DNA from: Clostridium lentum
GTDB taxonomy: Bacteria > Bacillota > Clostridia > Clostridiales > Clostridiaceae
Direction of reading: 5' to 3'
NCBI RefSeq assembly: GCF_014287815.1
Contig: NZ_JACOOQ010000009.1
Location: forward strand, 1 to 64,000
Length of the DNA: 64,000 bases
Made by a program: the position numbers and the translations under genes. Each line of letters starts with the position of its first letter. The first letter of the stretch is position 1. This document shows, one piece after another, positions 17,925 through 26,166 of this stretch. The notes beneath the pieces are model-generated. The model did not search any database. It was not told the DNA's origin and saw nothing but the letters and a program-made list of their open reading frames with translations.

Positions 17925-18650
17925 TTAAGACATAAATAATCTAAACTCTAGTATTTCATGATTTATCTGAGCTAATTCAATACCTGGAATACTTGCACCA
18001 AAAAAACTATAATCTAAGTTTTTAATTTTTTTATATAAAACTTTAAAACTCTCACTGCATTTTTTTAGAATTATCTGACCATCTTTTTGTCCTAATGGTA
18101 TAGCTCTGACACCATTTTGAATAAGTGTTGAAATTGTACTATACATATGAAAAACTATAGCTTCCTCTTCATTAAAATTTAAAGAATACATAAGTAATCC
18201 AAACACTATAGCTGGATGACCAAAAGCCTTCTTTCCATTTATTTTTTCTTCATACTCTTTTAAAATGTCACTATCATATAAATCAAGAAATAATTTAATC
18301 ATTCTGCTGGCTATAAGCTTTGATCCATTTCTAGTTTCTTTAGCTATGGTTTGAACTGTAAGCATTCTATCAAGTTCTAAAATTTTTTCCCATTCATTCT
18401 TATTCAAATATTCATACAACATCCTAATTGCCAATCCATCACTATAAATAAATACATTGTTTAAAAACACATCAAGGTATTCTTTTAAACTTTCTGCATT
18501 TGTAATCTTGTTATTTCTCAAATAACTCTCCATACCATATGAATGATTAAAGGAACCTATAGGAAAGTTAGAGTCACATATTTGAATAACACGCAATACA
18601 TTTATAATATTATCTTCATTACTTTTAGTGTGTGTGTGCAAATTCAACAT
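17925..18650 (-). CDS. ureF: Urease accessory protein UreF
   Basis: 241 residues of the all-helical UreF family, with the conserved start QICDSNFPIGSFNHSYGMES and the C-terminal PGIELAQINHE. UreF bridges UreD and UreG in the nickel-insertion complex. It overlaps the end of ureE by 26 bases, so the two are translationally coupled. The first residues (MLNLHTHTK) come from the sequence that encodes the His-ended tail of UreE in another frame; a slightly later start cannot be excluded. Confidence 0.93.
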   Translation of the reverse strand: MLNLHTHTKSNEDNIINVLRVIQICDSNFPIGSFNHSYGMESYLRNNKITNAESLKEYLDVFLNNVFIYSDGLAIRMLYEYLNKNEWEKILELDRMLTVQTIAKETRNGSKLIASRMIKLFLDLYDSDILKEYEEKINGKKAFGHPAIVFGLLMYSLNFNEEEAIVFHMYSTISTLIQNGVRAIPLGQKDGQIILKKCSESFKVLYKKIKNLDYSFFGASIPGIELAQINHEILEFRLFMS

Positions 18651-19077
18651 GTTTAAATGCCTTTTTTAAAATTATATTTTCTCTAGAATAATTAATATTA
18701 TCCCTTTTTAATTCTTCCTCTACTAACCTATCATATTGAATTATCATTTTATTATCTTCAAATTGTGCTTGAAGATGCCTATTACCTAAAGCGTGTGCTA
18801 TTACTCCCATTTCAGTTATACTTGAAGGTTTAATAATTAACACATCTTCACTATTAGCTTTCACAACTATAAGTTTCTTATCTTCATTATAAAGAATATC
18901 ACCATCTTTTAATTTTTCGTTATTATCTAATGTTATTCCATACTCTCTGTTATGGTCTGAAGTTACTCTTAAAATTCTTTTAAGCATATCTTCACTATTT
19001 AAATATATTGTTTCAACATGATATCCATTTAAATCATCTATTTCATTAATATTTCCTATTATCTCATGAAAAATCAT
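18625..19077 (-). CDS. ureE: Urease nickel metallochaperone UreE
   Basis: 150 residues. The UreE core is shown by DGDILYNEDKKLIVV and the metal-binding HALGNRHLQAQF. The C-terminus ends in only HTH after VEFA, so it lacks the long His-rich tail of some UreE proteins and should store little nickel. It delivers Ni2+ to the UreG-UreF-UreD complex. Confidence 0.94.
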   Translation of the reverse strand: MIFHEIIGNINEIDDLNGYHVETIYLNSEDMLKRILRVTSDHNREYGITLDNNEKLKDGDILYNEDKKLIVVKANSEDVLIIKPSSITEMGVIAHALGNRHLQAQFEDNKMIIQYDRLVEEELKRDNINYSRENIILKKAFKHVEFAHTH

Positions 19078-19129
19078 TTCTCAATCCCTCCTATAAGATT
19101 TAAAAATTATATTAAATTTATTTTTAAAC

Positions 19130-20845
19130 TTAGAATAAGAAGTATCTTTGTGCCAATGGTAATTCTTTTGCTGGTTCACAAGTTATTAACTCTCCATCTA
19201 CAGTGACATCATAAGTTTCTGGATCAACACCAAGCTTTGGAGTTGCATTATTTAATTTCATATCTTTCTTTGTTAAATTTCTTATTCCGCCTACTGGTAA
19301 TACTAACTTTTGTAATCCTAATTCTTCTTTTATGCCATGCTCATATGCGTATTTAGAAACAAAAGTTGCAGAAGTTGGATATTTTGCTTTTCCATATGCA
19401 GCAAAACAATCTCTATAAAATTCTGGCTGACACGTTGGAATAGATGCATTTGCTTCTCCTATTATTGATTTATTTACCATACCACCTTTAATTACCAGAT
19501 GTGGTTTTACACCAAAGAATTGTGTATCCCAAAGTACTAAATCTGCCATTTTCCCTACTTCTATGGAACCTACATATTGTGATATTCCTTGTGCTAATGC
19601 TGGATTTATTGTATATTTTGCAATATATCTTCTCACTCTATTGTTATCATTTTCTTCAGAGTCACCTTCTAATATTCCTCTTTGCTTCTTCATCTTACTT
19701 GCAGTTTGCCATGTTCTAGTGATAACCTCTCCTATTCTTCCCATAGCCATTGTGTCAGAACTCATAATACTAAATACCCCCATATCTTGTAGTATATCTT
19801 CTGCTGCAATTGTTTGATGCCTTATTCTAGAATCTGCAAATGCAATATCTTCTGGAACTTTAGGATCTAAATGATGACATACCATCAACATATCTAAATG
19901 TTCTGCAATTGTATTTATAGTAAAAGGTTTAGTTGGATTAGTTGATGCTGGTATTACATTAAGTTTAGAAGCCACTTTTAATAAATCAGGTGCATGACCT
20001 CCCCCTGCCCCTTCTGTATGATATGTGTGAATTGTTCTTCCTGCAATTGCTTCAATTGTATGTTCTACAAATCCACCTTCATTTAAAGTATCAGTGTGTA
20101 TTGCAACTTGAACATCATATTTATCTGCTGTTTTTAGAGAGTAATCTATTGCAGATCTTGTTGCTCCCCAGTCTTCATGAACCTTAAGGCCACAAGCACC
20201 TGCTTCAATTTGCTCTGCTGTAACCCTTATATTAGCTCCACTACCTTTTCCTAAAAAGCCAAGATTTATTGGAAAGCTTTCTGCAGATTGTAACATACGA
20301 TGAATATTCCACTTTCCTGGTGTTGAAGTAACAGCATTAGTTCCATCAACAGGACCTGTTCCTCCTCCTATAAGTGTTGTTATTCCACCTTCCAATGCAG
20401 CATTAACAACATCTGGACTTATATAATGTACATGAGTATCTATCCCCCCTGCAGTTATTATCCTCCCTTCTCCAGCCAATGCTTCTGTACTTGGTGCTAC
20501 TATAAAATCCACATCATCCATAGTATACGGATTACCACCTTTGCCAATAGCTAAAATCTTTCCATCACGAATACCAATATCAGCTTTATATATTCCTGTA
20601 TAATCTACAACAGTAGCTCCTGTAATGATAAGGTCTGCAACCATAGGATTTTCTCTGCTTTCAATTGCATTTTGTCCCATTCCATCTCTTAAAACCTTAC
20701 CACCTCCAAATTTACACTCATCACCATATCCTGTATAATCTTTTTCAATTTCAATAATTAAATCTGTATCTCCTAACCTTATTTTATCTCCCTTTGTTGG
20801 TCCAAATAATTCTAAATAACGATGTCTATCAATTTCAAAACTCAT
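19130..20845 (-). CDS. ureC: Urease alpha subunit (catalytic)
   Basis: 571 residues, full length for UreC, which hydrolyses urea to ammonia and carbamate. Nickel ligands and active-site segments are intact: [10 protein letters not shown], the carbamylated Lys in [35 protein letters not shown] and the flap/catalytic MVCHHLDP. The ATG follows an overlap of one base with the ureB stop. It ends [12 protein letters not shown], the normal C-terminus. No frameshift is seen. Confidence 0.98.
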   Translation of the reverse strand: MSFEIDRHRYLELFGPTKGDKIRLGDTDLIIEIEKDYTGYGDECKFGGGKVLRDGMGQNAIESRENPMVADLIITGATVVDYTGIYKADIGIRDGKILAIGKGGNPYTMDDVDFIVAPSTEALAGEGRIITAGGIDTHVHYISPDVVNAALEGGITTLIGGGTGPVDGTNAVTSTPGKWNIHRMLQSAESFPINLGFLGKGSGANIRVTAEQIEAGACGLKVHEDWGATRSAIDYSLKTADKYDVQVAIHTDTLNEGGFVEHTIEAIAGRTIHTYHTEGAGGGHAPDLLKVASKLNVIPASTNPTKPFTINTIAEHLDMLMVCHHLDPKVPEDIAFADSRIRHQTIAAEDILQDMGVFSIMSSDTMAMGRIGEVITRTWQTASKMKKQRGILEGDSEENDNNRVRRYIAKYTINPALAQGISQYVGSIEVGKMADLVLWDTQFFGVKPHLVIKGGMVNKSIIGEANASIPTCQPEFYRDCFAAYGKAKYPTSATFVSKYAYEHGIKEELGLQKLVLPVGGIRNLTKKDMKLNNATPKLGVDPETYDVTVDGELITCEPAKELPLAQRYFLF

Positions 20846-21171
20846 TATTCTTTTACTCTCCTTCCATCTAAGTATCCGTCAACTAAATTACGCAAACCGT
20901 AAACTCTTCTAACTCCACCAATATCTATTAAATTTATTTCTTTTTTATCTCCAGGTTCAAATCTAACTGCAGTACCAGATGGAATGTCTAATCTCTTTCC
21001 ATAAGCTTTTTCTCTATCAAACTTTAAGTAATCATTTACTTCGTAAAAATGATAGTGAGAACCTATTTGTATAGGTCTATCACCGGTATTTATCACCCCA
21101 AGTTTTATTGCTTCTTTTCCTTTGTTATATTCTATAGTTCCTTCTTTTATAATAAATTCTCCAGGTATCAA
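20845..21171 (-). CDS. ureB: Urease beta subunit
   Basis: 108 residues. It opens [19 protein letters not shown] and contains the family stretch [15 protein letters not shown] and [10 protein letters not shown]. It is a structural subunit that packs against UreA and UreC. It sits between ureA (18-base gap) and ureC (one-base overlap). Confidence 0.97.
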   Translation of the reverse strand: MIPGEFIIKEGTIEYNKGKEAIKLGVINTGDRPIQIGSHYHFYEVNDYLKFDREKAYGKRLDIPSGTAVRFEPGDKKEINLIDIGGVRRVYGLRNLVDGYLDGRRVKE

Positions 21172-21189
21172 TTATGTCTATCTCCTTTC

Positions 21190-21492
21190 TTAACGTATTG
21201 GATCATGTACTGTAACTAATTTAGTCCCATCTGGAAATGTTGCTTCAACTTGAACTGTATGAATCATTTCAGGTATACCTTCCATTACATCGCTTTTACT
21301 TAAAATTTTTGTACCATAGTCCATTAAATCTTTTACTTCTCTACCTTCTCTAGCACCCTCTAAAAGCTCATTAGTAATTAGCGCTACAGATTCAGGATAA
21401 TTTAGCTTTAAGCCTTTCTCTTTTCTTCTCCTTGCAACATCTGCAGCAACAACAATCATAAGTTTTTCTCTTTCTCTGTCTGTTAAATGCAC
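21190..21492 (-). CDS. ureA: Urease gamma subunit
   Basis: 100 residues beginning [13 protein letters not shown], the standard UreA N-terminus, and ending VHDPIR. The start codon is GTG, eight bases after GGGAGG. It is the first gene of the seven-gene urease operon. Separate gamma and beta genes are the usual arrangement outside Helicobacter. No nickel permease gene follows the operon inside this window. Confidence 0.97.
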   Translation of the reverse strand: MHLTDREREKLMIVVAADVARRRKEKGLKLNYPESVALITNELLEGAREGREVKDLMDYGTKILSKSDVMEGIPEMIHTVQVEATFPDGTKLVTVHDPIR

Positions 21493-21593
21493 TTGTTTTT
21501 TCCTCCCTTTTCATATTACCTTATTAAATATTATGTATTATTTGTAATTTTCTAATTAAGATACATAAATTTAAAAATTAGCATAAAAAAATA

Positions 21594-21650
21594 AAAAACG
21601 TTAAATATATTTATACAAGATTTCACTTACTAAGTACATTTAACATTTTT
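21594..21650 (-). promoter_or_regulatory. Terminator-like hairpin in the ureA leader
   Basis: The minus strand folds AAAAATGTTAAAT with ATTTAACGTTTTT (13 pairs including one G-U) around a 31-base loop that holds a smaller ACTTA/TAAGT stem. TATTTTTTTA follows. It lies about 100 bases before ureA. It could be an attenuator of the urease operon or a backup terminator for the metal-uptake operon. I found no convincing promoter between it and ureA. Confidence 0.5.
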
Positions 21651-21824
21651 TAATGAATTTATTAATTATATTTTTATAAATAAGTTTATATCCCATAAAA
21701 CAACTGAAAAAAACCATATTTATAATATTACATCCTAAAGAATATCTTCTTTTTTTCTTATTTTATTAATAAAAAAATAAATTTACTTACCAATGTATTT
21801 TAGATTACCTTGTGTCTATAAAAT

Positions 21825-21856
21825 AAACCCACAAAAATCATGATTTTTGTGGGTTT
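21825..21856. terminator. Strong hairpin after the metal-uptake operon
   Basis: A perfect 32-base palindrome (AAACCCACAAAAATCA and its complement) is followed on the minus strand by ATTTTAT. It separates the ABC uptake operon from the urease operon. Confidence 0.85.
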
Positions 21857-21895
21857 CATGTATAGAAGTGATATAATACTCACATTTAAATATTG

Positions 21896-22666
21896 CTATC
21901 TTGGAATACACATTGGTCTATTAGTAATAGGATCAGGAATTACTATACTATCTATACCAAATACATCTTTTAACATTGTTTCATTAAATATATCATGTAC
22001 TTTACCTTTTGAATATATCTTACCATTTTTCATACAAACAAGATTATCTGCATATCTAGCAGCTTGATTCAATTCATGTATTACTATAACTATTGTTTTT
22101 TTAGTCTTTTTATTTAAATCTTTTAGTAACTCTAAAATTTCTATTTGATATGCTAAATCTAAATAAGTTGTAGGTTCATCTAATAACAATATATCTGTAT
22201 CTTGAGTTAATGACATTGCAATCCATGCACGTTGTCTTTGTCCACCAGATAATGAATCTAATTTCCTATCTTCAAATTCCTTAAGTCCAGTTACCTCAAT
22301 AGCCCAATTTACTATTTCTTCATCTTCTTTTGATCTTCCTCCAAATAAACTTTTATATGGATTTCTTCCAAAATAACAAAGTTCCTTTACTGTTATACCT
22401 TCTGGTGCTATTGGTCCCTGCGGTAAAATTGCTAACTTTTTAGCTAATTCTTTAGGTTTATAATCATGTATTGATTTTCCTTCTAAAAATACATTTCCTT
22501 CCTTAGGAATTAATAGTCTACTCATTCCACTAAGTAAAGTAGATTTTCCACAACCATTTGCTCCAATTAAAATGGTAATTTCACCTTTTGAAATAGATAT
22601 ATCAATGTTATTAACTATTATTTTGTCCTCATATCCTAAAACTAAGTTTTTTATATCTAAGCTCAT
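21896..22666 (-). CDS. ABC transporter ATP-binding protein, FepC/FhuC type
   Basis: 256 residues that power import of an iron-siderophore or related metal chelate. Walker A is GANGCGKST, the signature is LSGGQRQRAWIAMSLTQ and Walker B is ILLLDEPTTYLD, followed by the switch His in VIHELNQAA. It is the last gene of a four-gene operon (binding protein, two permeases, ATPase). The substrate cannot be read from the ATPase. The Fur-like site at the operon promoter favours iron. Confidence 0.92.
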   Translation of the reverse strand: MSLDIKNLVLGYEDKIIVNNIDISISKGEITILIGANGCGKSTLLSGMSRLLIPKEGNVFLEGKSIHDYKPKELAKKLAILPQGPIAPEGITVKELCYFGRNPYKSLFGGRSKEDEEIVNWAIEVTGLKEFEDRKLDSLSGGQRQRAWIAMSLTQDTDILLLDEPTTYLDLAYQIEILELLKDLNKKTKKTIVIVIHELNQAARYADNLVCMKNGKIYSKGKVHDIFNETMLKDVFGIDSIVIPDPITNRPMCIPR

Positions 22667-22682
22667 TATAATTACTACCTTT

Positions 22683-23657
22683 CTAATTAGATTTTTTTCT
22701 TAATAACAAATATAAGAAATAAGGTGCTCCTATTATAGCTGTTACTATTCCTACTGGAATTTCACTTGGTGCAATTATAGTTCTTCCTATAATATCTGCT
22801 GTAATTAAAAGTATTGCTCCAATTAAACCACTTAATGGAATAACTAAAATATGTTTATATCCAACTAAATTTTTTGCTATATGTGGTGCTACAAGTCCTA
22901 CAAATCCTATAGTTCCACTTACACTTACACTACTAGTTGTAAGTATTATTCCTATTAATAATAAGCCAACTTTTAATAAACTTACCTTTTCACCCAAATT
23001 AATAGCTATATTATCACCTAATGATAATATATCTACTTTATGTGCTAATACTATAGCTAATGGAATAAATATTACTACATAAGGTGTTAGTACTTTTACT
23101 TCATTCCAATATCTTCCCCATACACTTCCTGTTAACCATAAAAGAATAGTTTGTATATTTTCTGAATTGCTTATATTTAAGTATTGTATTCCTGCATCAA
23201 ATAATGCACTTATAGCTATTCCCATTATTACTATACTAGTATTTTTGAAATTTGTTTTTTTAGTTAGTATATAAATAATAGTTCCTGCTAAAAGCCCTCC
23301 AACCATAGCCCATAAGGATATAGGTTCTTTTAAACCTAGACTTATTGCCATACAAGCAAAAAAGCCTGCTCCTTTTCCTATCCCAAGTACATCAGTAGAT
23401 GCAAGTGCATTTCTAAGTACACCTTGAAAAATAGCCCCTGCTACAGCTAAACTCATACCTACCATTATACATATTAATAATCTAGGTATTCTATACTCAA
23501 AAATAATGAAAGAGTATTTTGAAGTTGAATTATTAAATATTGCATTAAATACATCTGTTATATTTAATATCTTACTTCCAAAGAGTAAGCTTATAAAAGA
23601 TACAAGCACTAACATTATTATATTTATAGTAAATATTAATGTATTTTTACTTTTCAC
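22683..23657 (-). CDS. FecCD-family metal-chelate permease
   Basis: 324 residues, about ten membrane helices. Family landmarks: YRIPRLLICIMVGMSLAVAGAIFQGVLRN near residue 55 (shown here as a region, key residues R-P-R-L and G-A-x-x-Q), TGSVWG and GTIGFVGLVAPHIAKNLVG near the end, the site that contacts the ATPase. It overlaps the other permease gene by 11 bases. The two permeases should pair as a heterodimer. Confidence 0.92.
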   Translation of the reverse strand: MKSKNTLIFTINIIMLVLVSFISLLFGSKILNITDVFNAIFNNSTSKYSFIIFEYRIPRLLICIMVGMSLAVAGAIFQGVLRNALASTDVLGIGKGAGFFACMAISLGLKEPISLWAMVGGLLAGTIIYILTKKTNFKNTSIVIMGIAISALFDAGIQYLNISNSENIQTILLWLTGSVWGRYWNEVKVLTPYVVIFIPLAIVLAHKVDILSLGDNIAINLGEKVSLLKVGLLLIGIILTTSSVSVSGTIGFVGLVAPHIAKNLVGYKHILVIPLSGLIGAILLITADIIGRTIIAPSEIPVGIVTAIIGAPYFLYLLLRKKSN

Positions 23658-24672
23658 TTACTCCACCTCTTTTCATTTCTTTATTAGCTAGTATTATATA
23701 AAAAACTGCTCCCATAAAAGCTGTTACTATTCCTACTGGTGATTCATAAGGATACTTTAAAATTTTAGATATTATATCTGATAATAAAAGCAAATTGGCT
23801 CCATATATACCGCATAATATAAAACTTTCTCTAAAATTTCTTGCTCCTAGCTTAATTACTATATGAGGAGTTATTAATCCTATAAATGATATTGGTCCTG
23901 CTATTGCTACAGAAGAACTTGATAGTAAAATTACTACTATAGTTGCTATACTTTTTATTACTTTAATATTTTCTCCTAAGCTAATTGCTATGGCATCCCC
24001 CATTTTTAATGTATCCATTGAATTTGATATTTTAATTATTAAAAGTATTGATATAATAAAACATGGTAATAACTCCACTATATGTGTAATTTGAGCATGA
24101 TGAACTCCTCCAATCATCCAAAACAGTAAATCTGATGTTTTACTATCATTAAATAGCATTATAAATTTTGTTATGGAGCTTAAAAATAACTGTATACTTA
24201 TTCCTACTAATGTTACTTTTAATGGTGATAAATTTCTAATTCTCCCTATTGTTTGAACAGTTACCCCTACAAATCCTGCTCCCAAAAAAGATGCTAATAT
24301 TTTTGTTTTATATCCTAATGCAGGAAAAAATACCATTACTATAACTACTGATAAAGTAGCTCCTGCATTTATTCCTAAAACTTGAGATGATGCAAGTGGA
24401 TTTCTAGTTAAGTTTTGCATAATTAATCCAGAAATAGCCATAGATGCTCCAACTAATATACATAATAATACACGTGGAAGTCTAATAGTTGTTATTATTA
24501 AATCCTCTTTACTTCCACTATAATCAAAAATAGCACTTATAATATCCTTAAAGCCTATATCACTCATTCCTATTAAAATGTCTATTAATAAAAATACCCC
24601 TATTGCTAATATACCTATAGTTGAAAATATTAAAAATTTATTTTTATTTATAGACTTCACTTGCATCACCAT
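23647..24672 (-). CDS. FecCD-family metal-chelate permease
   Basis: 341 residues, partner of the permease at 22683-23657. It has TIRLPRVLLCILVGASMAI, GGVHHAQ at the position of the family's GS-x-x-G segment, and GPISFIGLITPHIVIKLG near the end. The start is uncertain among ATG 24672, ATG 24666 and GTG 24660, since AGGATGG lies among them; the difference is a few residues. It sits eight bases after the binding-protein gene. Confidence 0.9.
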   Translation of the reverse strand: MVMQVKSINKNKFLIFSTIGILAIGVFLLIDILIGMSDIGFKDIISAIFDYSGSKEDLIITTIRLPRVLLCILVGASMAISGLIMQNLTRNPLASSQVLGINAGATLSVVIVMVFFPALGYKTKILASFLGAGFVGVTVQTIGRIRNLSPLKVTLVGISIQLFLSSITKFIMLFNDSKTSDLLFWMIGGVHHAQITHIVELLPCFIISILLIIKISNSMDTLKMGDAIAISLGENIKVIKSIATIVVILLSSSSVAIAGPISFIGLITPHIVIKLGARNFRESFILCGIYGANLLLLSDIISKILKYPYESPVGIVTAFMGAVFYIILANKEMKRGGVSEK

Positions 24673-24680
24673 CCTATCAT

Positions 24681-25634
24681 TTAATTATTATCTAATAGCC
24701 ATTGTGACATTTCTTTAGTTAATGTATTTATTGATATAAATCCTCTATATTGTGTCCAAGGACCTCTTGCTATCGTTGTATATACATCTCCATTTTGTAT
24801 CGCTTTTAATGATTTATATAATTCTGTATCTTTCCATTCTTTGTATATAGTTTTATCTATATCTTCTCTCATATATACCATTATATCTGGATTGATTTCT
24901 ACCAATTGTTCTAAAGATAATGATACTTCTTTATCATTATTTTCAATTGCATTAACAAATCCTGCTTTTTCCAAAACTTGTCCTACAAATGAAGTTGAAG
25001 TATGTGCTGTGTATTCATCATTTTTAGGTGATACTGTTAATATTTTTTTATCTCCTAATTTTTCTTGTGCTTTTGCTTTAACATCTGATAATAATTTTTC
25101 TGTTTCTTCTATCTTAGTCTTTGCTTTATCTTCTTTTCCAACTATTTTTGCTATAGTTTCAAAGTTCTTTATGTATTCATCATAGCTTGATCCAATACTA
25201 TCTAATACTATTGTTGGTGCTATTTTGCTTAAATCTTCATATATTTTGCTATGTCTAGTTGTATCTGCTATTATTAAATCTAAATCTAATGTACTTAGTT
25301 CTTCTAAATTTGGTTCTTTACGATTTCCAACTGATACGTATTCTATTGATTCTCCATTTGTTATATCTGTTACTTTAGTTTGCTCTCCATCGTCAGCTAT
25401 AGCTACTGGATTTACTCCTAAGTTATAAAGTGAATCTAAAAATGATAATTCTAATACTGCTACTTTTTTAGAAGTATCATTTAAAGTTGTAGTTCCTAAT
25501 TTATGTTCTACTACTATTTGATTTTCGCTTTTTACTTTTTCTTCATTTGTTTGTGTTCCACACCCTATAAGTGCTACACTTCCTATTATCATGCTCATTA
25601 ATACTGATTTTTTTATTAATTTATTTAGTATCAT
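24681..25634 (-). CDS. Iron-chelate/metal ABC substrate-binding lipoprotein
   Basis: 317 residues. A signal peptide ends in the lipobox ALIGCG, so the mature protein is lipid-anchored at Cys25. The fold is of the FepB/FhuD/FatB group: KVAVLELSFLDSLYNLGV, then EPNLEELSTLDLDLIIAD, and a C-terminal GPWTQYRGFISI. It captures the chelate outside the membrane and passes it to the two FecCD permeases. It is the first gene of the operon, behind a promoter with a Fur-like site. Ferric siderophore is the most likely substrate by family; nickel or heme cannot be excluded. Confidence 0.9.
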   Translation of the reverse strand: MILNKLIKKSVLMSMIIGSVALIGCGTQTNEEKVKSENQIVVEHKLGTTTLNDTSKKVAVLELSFLDSLYNLGVNPVAIADDGEQTKVTDITNGESIEYVSVGNRKEPNLEELSTLDLDLIIADTTRHSKIYEDLSKIAPTIVLDSIGSSYDEYIKNFETIAKIVGKEDKAKTKIEETEKLLSDVKAKAQEKLGDKKILTVSPKNDEYTAHTSTSFVGQVLEKAGFVNAIENNDKEVSLSLEQLVEINPDIMVYMREDIDKTIYKEWKDTELYKSLKAIQNGDVYTTIARGPWTQYRGFISINTLTKEMSQWLLDNN

Positions 25635-25661
25635 ATCTGATATTCCCCCTTCTTTTTTTAT

Positions 25662-25713
25662 TGATTTTTATTATCACTTGAATTATATTATCATTTTCGC
25701 CTTATTTCGTCAA
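25662..25713 (-). promoter_or_regulatory. Promoter with overlapping Fur-like operator for the metal-uptake operon
   Basis: The -35 is TTGACG (25713-25708) and the -10 is TAATAT (25690-25685), with 17 bases between. Two TGATAA half-sites, TGATAATATAATTCA and TGATAATAAAAATCA, overlap and follow the -10 (25693-25662). They resemble the Fur consensus TGATAATNATTATCA with mismatches in the right half-sites. Iron repression is a reasonable inference. Confidence 0.7.
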
Positions 25714-25789
25714 TATTTTCATATTTATATTATATTTTTTATTGATAAATTATAATATAAAGTATAAAAAGAATTAAATAGTACAAAAA

Positions 25790-25955
25790 TGTCTTGTGCT
25801 ACTTTGGTCTTATGTCAATATTTTGGACACAAAAAGTCAAAAAGTAAAAAATTTAAAAATGATATTAGTAAGAGAGACGATATGACTTATAATGCTGAGG
25901 ATGATTATTACATATGTGCATATGGAATATTATTATTCACATATTCATTTTTCTT
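25790..25955 (+). pseudogene. Fragment of an IS1182-type transposase
   Basis: A plus-strand frame reads YGHKKSKSKKFKNDISKRD, then MTYNAEDDYYICAYG. This looks like the middle of IS1182-family transposases, where a basic stretch leads to M.YN.E.D.YIC..G. Neither the catalytic DDE core nor the ends remain. The similarity is from memory of the motif, so family assignment is moderate. Confidence 0.45.
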
Positions 25956-26166
25956 CTGTTTTACTTTAACATCTCCTGCCAACCCTACAGTTTCTAAACT
26001 ATAAAGTGCTGCAAAAGACATTACACCCCCTACTCCAGCACCATTTGCATAAAAATGCACACCCCCTAGTAAAAATTCAACTAAGAGATGTGCATAAACA
26101 CTGAAAAAGCCTAAAAACAGTCAAAGTGCATATTAAAAATAATTAATTTTACTATTCTATATATTA
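25956..26166. other. Decayed intergenic stretch between transposase fragment and peptidase gene
   Basis: A minus-strand frame stays open from about 26090 to a stop at 25908 and reads LLGGVHFYANGAGVGGVM, then SFAALYSLETVGLAG. It looks like protein-coding remnant but has no start or ribosome site. I do not recognise the family. No terminator for the peptidase gene was found. Confidence 0.35.
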
